A stretch of DNA of 64,000 bases from Maratus speciosus. Lineage: Eukaryota > Arthropoda > Arachnida > Araneae > Salticidae. Shown here in pieces: positions 55,406-64,000 of this stretch (position 1 is its first letter; every line of letters begins with the position of its first letter). A model generated the notes under the pieces. It was not told the DNA's origin, searched no databases, and saw only the letters and a list, made by a program, of their open reading frames with translations. The DNA lies in assembly GCA_963932465.1 (NCBI GenBank), contig OZ010800.1, positions 31,932,852-31,996,851 on the forward strand. Reading direction: 5' to 3'. Made by a program: the position numbers and the translations under genes.

Positions 55406-57110
55406 TTTCACTAAATTATCTTTGCTAAAGACAGGGTTATCGTTATATACGATCTCACTAAGAACTTATTCTGCAGTTAAATACGAAAACACGTTTTTAG
55501 TAGTAGACGAGCTATTAAGGTTTTAATGCATATGGGCCATTCTCCCAATCTTTTGACTTTCGAGATTAAAAGTCTGGTGAAATTAAACTTGCTGAAATAA
55601 CATTTTAATCTGATAGACTTAATGATTCAAAATAAAGAAAAAATGGTCAGAAGCGAATTTTTATTTTATTTAACTGAGGTTTAAGTTAAACTTGCGAGTT
55701 TAATTTTCCTTACCATTTTGCCGCTATACCTTTCTATTTTCTTCTAAATTTTTACTTATAATTAATTTGCCTAGTATCCACAGCACATTCAAATAAGAAA
55801 TAATAACAATGTAGTATTTTTAGTGAAAACTTTTTGTATAACATTGTCTTAAAGGGGTATTAAAGAAGGGACGGAAGGAAAAAAAGGGGGAGGGATGGTG
55901 TAGGAAAAAAGGGACGGTAATGGAAAAAAAGGGATGGTAAGGATGGGACGGTAAGGAAAATTTCCACTATTTTTAAGCAAATCATATTAAGAGTAATTGA
56001 TAGCCACAATGTTCATTGATTTTTAGAAACAGTTATTTACATTGGATTAAAATATATATATATATATATTTACCTTGAAAACTGCAGGAATAAACCTTGG
56101 GGACGGTAAGACTACAAATAAGGCCTCGATGCTTGAAATTATATTTAAATGCTGATTTAAATTCTGCAGTAAATTTTCTGTCAAAGTATTTTAGACAATC
56201 TTTCTCTCGTATACTTCAGCATGAAAAAAAAGTCGAAAAACATTCCGTGGCTGCATCTGAAGTGATTTTTTGAAGTATAATTTTAGAAGAGGGACGGTAA
56301 GGAATGTAAAACCTACGAACAGAATTCAAAAAATAATATCAACCGTAAAAATGTGTGCAGGTTAATTTTTTGCTACATATTTATATAAAACAATTGTTCC
56401 AGTTGTGGAAAAAAATTACATCGATTTTTTTTTGTTAAACAATTTTATACAGACAGCTCCATACTTAAAAATCAGCACCAGGGACACGGTATGGTATAGG
56501 AGTTTTCCTAGTATTTGGACTCGCAACATCCTCCAAATCTTATTTATCTCGTTAATATTGTTGTGCAATCATGCAATGTGATGTTCCCCAGTTTATGAAA
56601 TAAAAAAAAACACAAGTATATGTACTAAAATAAAAAATTATTTTTCAGGGACATAAAAGTCAAAAGATTGTGAGAATGCCCCATATGTATAAACAATTAA
56701 TCATGATCGAGTAAAAGCACTGATTTATGAATTATTGATGAGTTGATGAGTTATTGATAATTTAATGCATATCAATAACAACTAAATATTACTTTCTTTA
56801 ATAAAAAAAAATTATAAGGTTGGCGAATTACTAATCTTTTAGTATATACATTATATTAAGTAAATATGATGTGCAAAAAGACGGATTTATGAGAATGTCA
56901 TCAAGATTGGATATGTATAATTCATTAATGTCTTATGATAATTGTTTAAATAAAGACAGATTTACAAGCGTGAGGAATTATCAAGATTTAAGCGTATAAC
57001 TAGCATTCCATATATAATAAAACACATTAATGTATATGTCAAGTTATCCAGTTTTTAGTGCATATGAATAAACAATAATATTTGATTAACGAAATACACT
57101 TATTTCTATA
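55406..57110. repeat. AT-rich DNA with scattered GGGACGGTAAGG phrases
   Basis: GGGACGGTAAGG, GGGACGGTAATGG, GGGATGGTAAGG and GGGACGGTAAGACT occur near 55910-55955, 56100 and 56290, mostly clustered in 55870-55955. A (TA)n run lies at 56052-56070. No gene is recognised. Confidence 0.5.
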
Positions 57111-57890
57111 GATCGACCGAAAATTCGGTTTCGTTTTCGGCCCAAATTCAGAGTTTGCTGTCGATATGCTGTAGAAAATTCAGAAGGACCGAAACTCGAC
57201 AGAAACTATCTGTATTCCAAAAATCTCGTTTCTTCTTTCGAAAATTTTCAACATGATGCATTGATTTGAGCTATATCGGCTCAAATGAGTCACTCTTTAT
57301 TTATTGCTATGCTGTTTATAATGATCAGTCATGATTGACTCAAGACGTAAACGCAAATTACAAAGCAATCAACGCATATAAGACTAAACTTTGAAGACGC
57401 TTTCCACGTGCTCATTAAAAATTGCAGTCTTAGCAGTAGAAATAGAAAATTTTTAGCTTGAAACCGCAGAAGTGTTTCGAAAACTCTTTAAGAAAGTTCT
57501 AATATAACAGATGACCATTTACAAAAATCATTATAAAAGATTAATCGAGGTACCTATACTTAAAACAATTTTTAATTAGATGAAATTTGTATAATTCGAG
57601 AATTATTCCGTGTTGTTGATGAATTAATTACATTTGTTTTACATGAAAATAAAAAGTTTTGGTCAGAGGCACAGAGTAGTTGAACCATTTATTAATAATT
57701 GATTAATAATTACGGATGCATTATGAGCAGGAATAATTAATTAATAATTATGCATATTTATGTATGTATTAATGACTTTAAAAAAAAAATTGGTATTTTC
57801 CTTTTCGACCGAAAATAGGAAGATTACCGAAATTCGGTTTCGGGTTTGTTTTCGGTCTTAAAAACCTCTTTTGGTCGATATACCGTATAC
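57111..57890. mobile_element. Element bounded by CCGAAATTCGGTTTCG motifs (tentative)
   Basis: GACCGAAAATTCGGTTTCGT (57117) and ACCGAAATTCGGTTTCGGGT (57826), each next to a GGTCGA or GATCGACC motif, lie about 0.7 kb apart. The outer sequences ATAGATCGACC and GGTCGATATACCG are roughly inverted. The interior has no coding frame of note. Confidence 0.35.
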
Positions 57891-58255
57891 CGGGAGTGCT
57901 GCGCAGGAAAAACTTGTATTTACACCTTCCATCGCTGGGTGCGCAATATGTTTTAAATGAATCTCTGACACCGACACGTGTTTTGCTGCCTGCGTTACCG
58001 TTAATCAAGAGTGCTGCGCACGCTCAAGTAAATGAAGTAAATCGCTCAAGAAATAAGTTAATTTCATTTTCAACCACCAGGGGGCGCACTCCGACACTGT
58101 GTCCCCGTTGCCACCGATACCATGTAGAAAGTATGCTGCGCATGCTTTACAAAACCCTTCAATTCCACCTACCACCGTCAGGGAGCGCAGTAGGTCCTAT
58201 ACGAACACCCGACGCGGGTCCCGCTGCCTGGGGCAATGTGTAGCTGGTTCGCACG
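57890..58255. repeat. 118-bp tandem array, three units
   Basis: AGTGCTGCGCAGGAAAAACT, AGAGTGCTGCGCACGCTCAA and AGTATGCTGCGCATGCTTTA start units about 118 bp apart. Each has a CCA-CC-(A/G) stretch followed by GGGTGCGC, GGGGGCGC or GGGAGCGC. In the second unit CCACCAGGGGGCGCAC (58074-58089) equals the core of the CTCF consensus. A related single copy is at about 27095 (CCTTCCACTGACAGGGAGCG). An open frame spans the array because GC content is high; it has no domain. Confidence 0.75.
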
Positions 58256-59835
58256 CGCTGCAAAATAAGTAACCGTAATCTAATTATAACATAACCTAGC
58301 TGTAAGATGTTACCTAACCGCAACCTAACGGTAATCTAACCGTAACATAACTCTATTCTAACGAAAACCAACTTATCACATAATCGTAACCTAGCTGCAA
58401 CGTAACTTAACCGTAACCTATCTGTAAGACAAACGTAACATAAAGGTAACCTAACTGTGATGTAACCATAGCCTAACTGAAACCTAACCGTAACTTAGCA
58501 GTAACCATAACCTAACCGCATCCTAACTATAACATGAGGATAACCTAGCCGTAACCTAACTGCAACCTGACGGTAACCTAACCGTAACGTATTTATAACC
58601 TAACCTTAACCTAATTAAAACCTAACTTTAACCTAACTGTAAAACATAAACCTTACCTAACTGTACCATAAAACTTACCTAACTGTACCATAAACCTTAC
58701 CTAACTGTAACCTAACCGCAACCTATCTGCAACATGTTACCCAATTGTAACCTAACTATAGCAAAATTATCCCCTAAACGTAACATAACTGTAAACTATT
58801 CGTAACCTAACCGTAACCTAACAGCAGCCTCTCTGTAAGATAAACGTAACACACCGGTAATCTAACCGTAACCTAACTGTAAAATGTTACCTAACCGTAA
58901 CTTAACCATAACGTAACTGTAAACTTACTGTAGCCAAATTATCACCTAATCGTAACCTAACTGTAACGTAACTGCAACCTATTCGTAACCTAATCCTAAC
59001 CTATTTGTAAGACAAACGTAATATAACGGTAACCTAACCTAAAACTAACTCTGACATAACCATAACCTAACCGTAACCTAACTGTAACCTAACTGTACCC
59101 TAAACGTTGCCTAATTATATTCTAATCGTAACTTAACAGTAACCTAATTGAACCTAATCATAACCTAATTGTAAACAAACTGTAACGTAACTGTAATATA
59201 TCGGTAACTTAACCGTAACGTAAACTTAACTGCAACGTAACAGTAACCTATTCATAACCTAGCTCTAACCTATCCGTAACCTAACCGTAACCTATCTGTA
59301 ACCTAAGCGTAACGTAACCGTAACCTAACTGTTACATAACCATAACCTAATTATAACCTAAACGTAATGTTAACCTAATTATAACCTGCTGTAACCTAAC
59401 CATAACCTAATTATAACCTAAACGTAATGGTAACCTAATTATATCCTGACTGTAACCTAACCATAACCTAATTATAACCTAACCGTAATGGTAACGTAAT
59501 TACAACCTAATCCTAACCTAATTGTAACGTAACTGTAGCCTATTCGGAACCTAACTGTAAAATAAATTTAACATGACGGTAACCTAACCGTAAACTAATT
59601 ATAACCTAACGGTACCCTAACTGCAATGAAGCCATAAGCTAACTGTACCTAAGAGTAACCTAACCGTAATCTAACTGTAACCTGGCGGCAATCTAACCGT
59701 GACCTAATTATAACTCAACCATAACCTTATTATAACCTAGCCGTATCTGAACTGTAACGTAACCGTAATCTAACCGTAACCTAACCATAACGTAACTGTA
59801 ACCTATCCGTAGCCTAAACTTAACCTAACTGTGAT
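58256..59835. repeat. 1.6-kb telomere-like hexamer array
   Basis: The strand shown is almost wholly built of NNTAAC hexamers alternating CCTAAC with CGTAAC or TGTAAC, i.e. a basic 12-bp period CCTAACYGTAAC; the complement is GTTACRGTTAGG. Every few units carry a substitution or a 1-3 bp slip, so it is old and not a live telomere. The GGTTA core recalls telomeric repeats, but neither the arthropod TTAGG nor TTAGGG runs perfectly. Confidence 0.92.
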
Positions 59836-60190
59836 CTAAGTGTCGACTAATTGTCTGTCGGCTAAATGTGCTGTCGGCTAATCGTCTTGTCGACTAAATG
59901 TCCTGTCGGATAATTGTCGGCTTATCGTCTTGTCGGCTGATTGCCCTGTCGGCTAAATGTCCTGTCAGCTAATTGTCCTTTCGTCTAATTGTCCTGTCGG
60001 CTAAATGTCCTGTCTGCTAAATGTCCGTTTCGGTCAATTGTCATGTATGCTATTACGCTTCGGCTAATTGTCCTGTCGGTTAAATGCACGTGTCGGCTAT
60101 ATGTCCTGTCGGCTAAGCGTACGTGTCGGCTAAACGTCCTGTCGACTAACTGCTGTCTGCTAAATGTCTTGTCGGCTAAATGTCTGCGCT
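59836..60190. repeat. 16-bp minisatellite (GCTAAATGTCCTGTCG)
   Basis: About 20 units of GCTAAATGTCCTGTCG with variants (GCTAATTGTCCTGTCG, GCTAAGCGTACGTGTCG) follow the hexamer array without a gap. At the junction TAACTGTGATCTAAGTGTCG, the CTAAC-type hexamers grade into CTAA-NTGTC units, suggesting one arose from the other. Frames of 75-86 codons on both strands are repeat translation. Confidence 0.9.
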
Positions 60191-60389
60191 CGTTTTTAAG
60201 TATTATTACCACACAAACAAATTATCACATTCGGATTATAATTTCATGACATATTAATAAAAATATGAATATATGATTTAACATTAGAAGCTCTAAATTT
60301 TGAATGCTTATAATTCAAAAACTTATCTTCTTAATAACTTGATATTTTGGTTCTATGCATAGTGTGAACCGAATATTTTGAAATACGAT

Positions 60390-60660
60390 GGGGCGATGAA
60401 TTGGTGGAGGTGGTCCAATAGCTTAGCAACCAAGATCGCCGGATCTCTCTTATTTGGATTTTTTCCCTGTGGGGCCATATGAAATGCCTAATCTACGTGA
60501 GCCCCGTTGAAACCGGTATGGACCTAATCGCCAGGATTGCCGTTGTTGATTCGGGAAATGCCTGGTGTCTTCGCAAATGTGCGTCAGCCCCTATCCCGCA
60601 TGCGTGAATCGTGCATTGCAGCTGGCGAAAGATCTTTTGAGCAATTTCTTCGAGCAATTA
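60390..60660 (+). pseudogene. Mariner/Tc1-superfamily transposase, C-terminal fragment
   Basis: One frame reads FSLWGHMKCLIYVSPVETGM and DLIARIAVV; after a frame change it continues IREMPGVFANVRQPLSRMRE and SCIAAGERSFEQFLR. The DFFLWGxxKxxVY block followed by ARI...IREMPGVFxxVRQSLxRRxxxCIxAGGxxFEhLL is the conserved C-terminus of DDE transposases of the mariner/Tc1 type that are widespread in arthropods. The catalytic residues would lie further upstream and are not readable (PPRSPDL is degraded to NQDRRISL). The sequence TTTCAGATACACCCTGTATA near 60881-60900 is a typical outer end of such elements. Confidence 0.8.
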
Positions 60661-62199
60661 GTTTCTTCAATTTAATTTCAATTAATTCCTTTGACATTAA
60701 TTACATTCCTGTTAATAAAATGTTTTCTGAAATATCTCCTCTCGTTCTTGTGTTAATTATTTAACTGTGACAGTGGAAAACTACCTATTAACTTCTAACC
60801 GCCTACATTCCGACCATACATTCTATGACGAAATTTACTCATATAGCTGTTCTATCACTCCGTAAAGTTTTGCTCCATTTTCAGATACACCCTGTATATT
60901 GTCAAAATTGGGTGTTGCCTTTAAAAAACCAAAATTTGGTCTGTTTTTTACTTGACCAATGACCAATACAGAAAACTTGAATAGCTACGCAGGTCGTTAC
61001 TACTTCACTTCGATGTTGTTGAGCCGGTGAATGAGTGCATAAATGGATTCAGCAGATGCTGAACTTTTCAGCAAAATTCGTGCAATGGCAATGGTTTTGA
61101 CAAACAAACACTCGGGAAGGAGGAAAAGCCGACAGGTCATAAAACATTTTTTTCCGTTCTATAAATTAATGCAATAATAAAAATTTAATCACATAAATAA
61201 GCTATAAATTATAAAATAATATGAAAATATAAGCTCTAAGAAGGTGAATTATAACCGGTTCCAAACGTAACGGCTGGGTGATATCAATCAGAATGAAAAA
61301 AATTAAAATAAAAAATAGAGTGCAGAAATAAAAAAGCAACAGAGGAATTTTGAATTTAGAATATATTGTGTCCCTTTATATGTGTCCTAGAATATATTGT
61401 GTCCCGAAATATATTGTGTCCCTTTTAATGAACGATAACTGCTATGCAAGTCATATTTTAAGTAATCATTTTGTATTGTATCTAAATAATGTATATACAT
61501 TTCAATTTGTTTGACTGGTGTAATATTATTAAAATACGCTATAATTAATTTTTACCGAATAATTACATGAATCTGGATTCTTTTGAGTGTCCCTGTAAAA
61601 GAACTACAAGCGCTACACACCCCATTTTAAATTGCGAACATGTCATAGTAAACAACATTTTAAAATACCCAGAACAAACATGAATTACATGAAAATATGT
61701 TTAGATTTTTCGGTACATTTTGCATTCATCAAAAATTACTTGGTGGTATGAGGTTTAATTTTGGATTTCCATTTTTGAAAATTTTAGAATTCGACTTCTA
61801 CTAAATATTGCTACAATTCATATTTTTTCCAAAAGTTAATTTCAAATTATATACATTTTCAAAATTAATTTTTCAAACAAATATTAATTGTAAGATATAG
61901 AATTTTCACCAGTAAACAGTTTTTAGTAGCTTCAAATATGCAAAACTAAAATTACACCTCGTTTCCCAAAACATTTTTTGCATTATGCTTAACCTCTTTG
62001 CTCCCTGGGTCCTCCAATGGGGACTTCCGTTTTTTGTCGTTTTATTAATGGTAGTCGAACATAATTGCAATTTCGATATCAGAATGATATGTTTCGAAGT
62101 CTAAGATTTTAACTAATGCGAATAAAATAAAAATCTTGCTCTGAAGTCAAATGGGAGAAGAAATAATTCAGTAATAATTAATAATATTGCATTAATACT
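60661..62199. other. AT-rich DNA with mariner-type end and one short open frame
   Basis: CAGATACACCCTGTATA near 60884 is probably the right terminus of the mariner relic. A 43-codon frame at 61043-61174 (starts MDSADAELFSKIRA, contains GRRKSRQV) recalls the N-terminus of PIF/Harbinger-type transposases but is too short to assign. ATATATTGTGTCCC recurs three times near 61364-61415. Confidence 0.4.
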
Positions 62200-63210
62200 C
62201 ACAAGGGAACCACTTTTGTTGTTGTTCGCACCTAGCATTGAGACCTAATGCATTTTAAATCCCTATATTATGAAGTTTGAGAATCGATAAAATGTTTCTG
62301 TTAAAATATTTCTTGATTATACAGCAGCATAATTTTCTGAAAATGCAATTTTCGAGACTACTTATCGGACTATTAACATTGAACTTCTTTTAAAGAGAAA
62401 CATTTAAAAATAAAAATTATTTAATAATAAGTATAAAATATTGAAAAAAGTTTGAAAATTTATTCAAAAACCCGCGAATTTGATTTTGAAAAATTGCAAC
62501 TTTATATTCATATTTTTGGCGGGGAAAAAGTTAACGCTTATTTTCAAAAGTAGAGCTTTCCGGCAACCCTAGCCAAATGTCATAACTGAATTTGTAATAG
62601 CTAGAAATTGCAATGCCGACCTATTTCTCCACAGTAATTTTTCTAAATTTTGTAAAAATATTAATTTACTTTATGATTACTTTTACCAAAGGACCATTTA
62701 ATACAACAACTTTTCATTTTAAACATTCGAAACTTTATTTCATTCGATTTCAAAAGAAAATTGTTTGCTTATTTTGTATTTCACTAGAAAATAGTTTTCA
62801 GTGATCTTCGAAGCTTTTATAGAATTATATTTATTACTTATATATTTATCGTCTGCATAGAAAAATAAAATAAAAACCTAATATTTGTTTCTTATGCTAT
62901 CAATTATAAAAAAAAAATCGCAATCTGATATAATTCTAGTAAAATGTTCGGTACATTTTCTCTTTGGATAAAGCGGGTGGAAAAATTGTAGCGCCATATT
63001 GGGCGACTTAACTCACTTTTGGCGTGAAATAAACAAATAAATATGTAATAATAAAAAAATAAAAGTATAAAAAAGTATATAAAATATTATTTTAACAGAG
63101 AAATAAATTTTTTTCGGTTCTCTAGCTTTTATGTATAGGGCTACAAAATGTACCAAGTCTCGATGCTAGGTGCAAGCAACACCAAAAGTTGTTCCCTTGT
63201 CAGTAGTGAA
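62200..63210. mobile_element. ~1-kb element with long imperfect terminal inverted repeats
   Basis: ACAAGGGAACCACTTTTGTT followed by GTTGTTCGCACCTAGCATTG at the left matches, in reverse complement, GCATCGAGACTTGGTACATT-side sequence ending ACAAGGGAACAACTTTTGGT at the right. Similarity continues inward past GAGAATCGAT/GAGAACCGAA and TTTCTGTTAAAATA for about 130 bp. No clear duplication flanks it. The interior has no transposase frame; small frames at the edges follow the repeat. Confidence 0.6.
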
Positions 63211-64000
63211 GACGTTAAAGAATTACCCGCCTTGAAATATTTTTTTTTGCAACAATTAAAAATGAATTTAACAAAAGGAGCTCTGAACTTTAAACCTGCA
63301 TAATTCATAAACCACTGTATTGAATGACTCCTGTTTGGGAACCTATGGTATACTTTACCGAAGAATTCAAATATGATGTAAAAAATAGGTATAGGTATTG
63401 AAAATATAAAATTTTTGTACAGTTTCCATATGAAGACATCTTCCAAAGCTTAATTTTATATGGCATCAATTAGCAGACGTTGATACTAATCTATTGATAC
63501 AAGTAACATTTTTAAAAGATGACTTGGGGCAAAGTTAATTGGGAGTGATTACATTTTTCCCGAGACAGTTCCATGCATTATTTTACTGTGCAACGTGAAA
63601 CAAGTAATGGTTAAAAGCAAAATTTATTTAAATTAGTACATTCATTTTCCTATTATTTAAAAGATTTAAAAAAATTTAAATTATATTTAATTTTAATTTT
63701 AATTTATTTATTTGTTTATTTTTTGCTGTCGTTCCGTATTTCTTTTTCTGCAAGTAATACCAGTTTTCAAATATATTAATCAAATCATTAAAGCCGGTTG
63801 GAAAGGAAGCTTGCCATGCAAGGCGAACAAAATTTTTAAATTTCAATAACAGTATTTTAGTTTGGAAATTTTCACATTATCTAATTTCAGATTTTGAACT
63901 ATTAAATAATTCAAAATTAGAAAGACGCAAAAACTGGTGTCTAAGAATTAAAAGAAGTGTGAAGAAGGATCGTCGTTAATGGGCTAATAGAGTGCTTGAT
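63211..64000. other. AT-rich DNA, no gene recognised
   Basis: No coding relic or repeat edge is recognised up to the end of the window. The stretch around 63660-63730 is low-complexity A/T. Confidence 0.5.

Noticed and set aside
57896..58243. A 115-codon open frame
   Set aside because: It spans three copies of a 118-bp repeat; no domain is recognisable and the frame follows the higher GC of the repeat.
58256..59835. A chromosome end (true telomere)
   Set aside because: The array is internal, degenerate and bordered by other DNA on both sides, and it is neither perfect TTAGG nor TTAGGG.
59985..60249. Overlapping open frames of 75-86 codons on both strands
   Set aside because: They translate the 16-bp minisatellite.

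Overview
This 64 kb window looks like nuclear DNA from an arthropod, most likely an arachnid such as a spider. It is AT-rich and has no convincing protein-coding host gene and no intact RNA gene. The lineage call is an inference from the repeat content: BEL/Pao retrotransposon relics, Helitron-like termini, tRNA-derived SINE-like repeats, a mariner/Tc1 transposase fragment and G/C-run satellites. No single-copy gene fixes the species. I treat the window as intergenic or intronic repeat DNA.

Layout. 0-12 kb: a TTAA-flanked (piggyBac-type) MITE; the first of two CRE-like GTGACGTCAC-rich tracts; a 152-bp satellite ending in a GACA/GACG microsatellite; a degenerate array of about 150 bp; a SINE-like repeat fused to a near-perfect palindrome; a second SINE; and a pogo/Tigger-like element. 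12-21 kb: two small palindromic MITEs with exact 8-bp target duplications, a very T-rich 30-36 bp minisatellite, a GC-rich satellite of about 118 bp with C-run/G-run junctions, and a ~195-bp array. That array was hit by a 0.69-kb hAT element, which itself holds a 51-bp mini-hAT with an exact 8-bp duplication. 21-33 kb: another copy of the SINE-like repeat and of the CRE-like tract, a ~145-bp array, Helitron-like ends (one candidate pair 2.26 kb apart) and several fold-back elements. 33.8-36.5 kb: a plus-strand BEL/Pao relic (gag end, protease, RT, connection, integrase zinc region), disabled by frameshifts, deletions and an inverted repeat. 36.9-43.1 kb: a 160-bp perfect-type hairpin, then ~300-bp and ~150-bp tandem arrays with hairpin boundaries. 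46.0-47.5 kb: a minus-strand BEL/Pao integrase relic split by a 392-bp fold-back element whose two arms each carry a tRNA-like Pol III module. 48.8-51.9 kb: a cluster of MITEs that begin GGTAC/GGCAC (or a close variant) and are mostly flanked by 8-bp duplications. 53-56.5 kb: Helitron-type ends, decayed GC satellite and G-rich phrase repeats. 57.9-60.2 kb: three arrays in a row, a 118-bp repeat with a CTCF-like core, 1.6 kb of telomere-like hexamers, and a 16-bp minisatellite. 60.4-64 kb: a mariner-type transposase fragment and a ~1-kb inverted-repeat element.

The most notable system is the GGTAC-type MITE superfamily: at least four sequence subfamilies unlike each other internally but sharing terminal bases and an 8-bp target duplication. 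Next are the tRNA-bearing palindrome inside the BEL integrase and the recurrence of ~140-152 bp monomers in several arrays that look unrelated. All translations and alignments were done by eye; no database search was possible.
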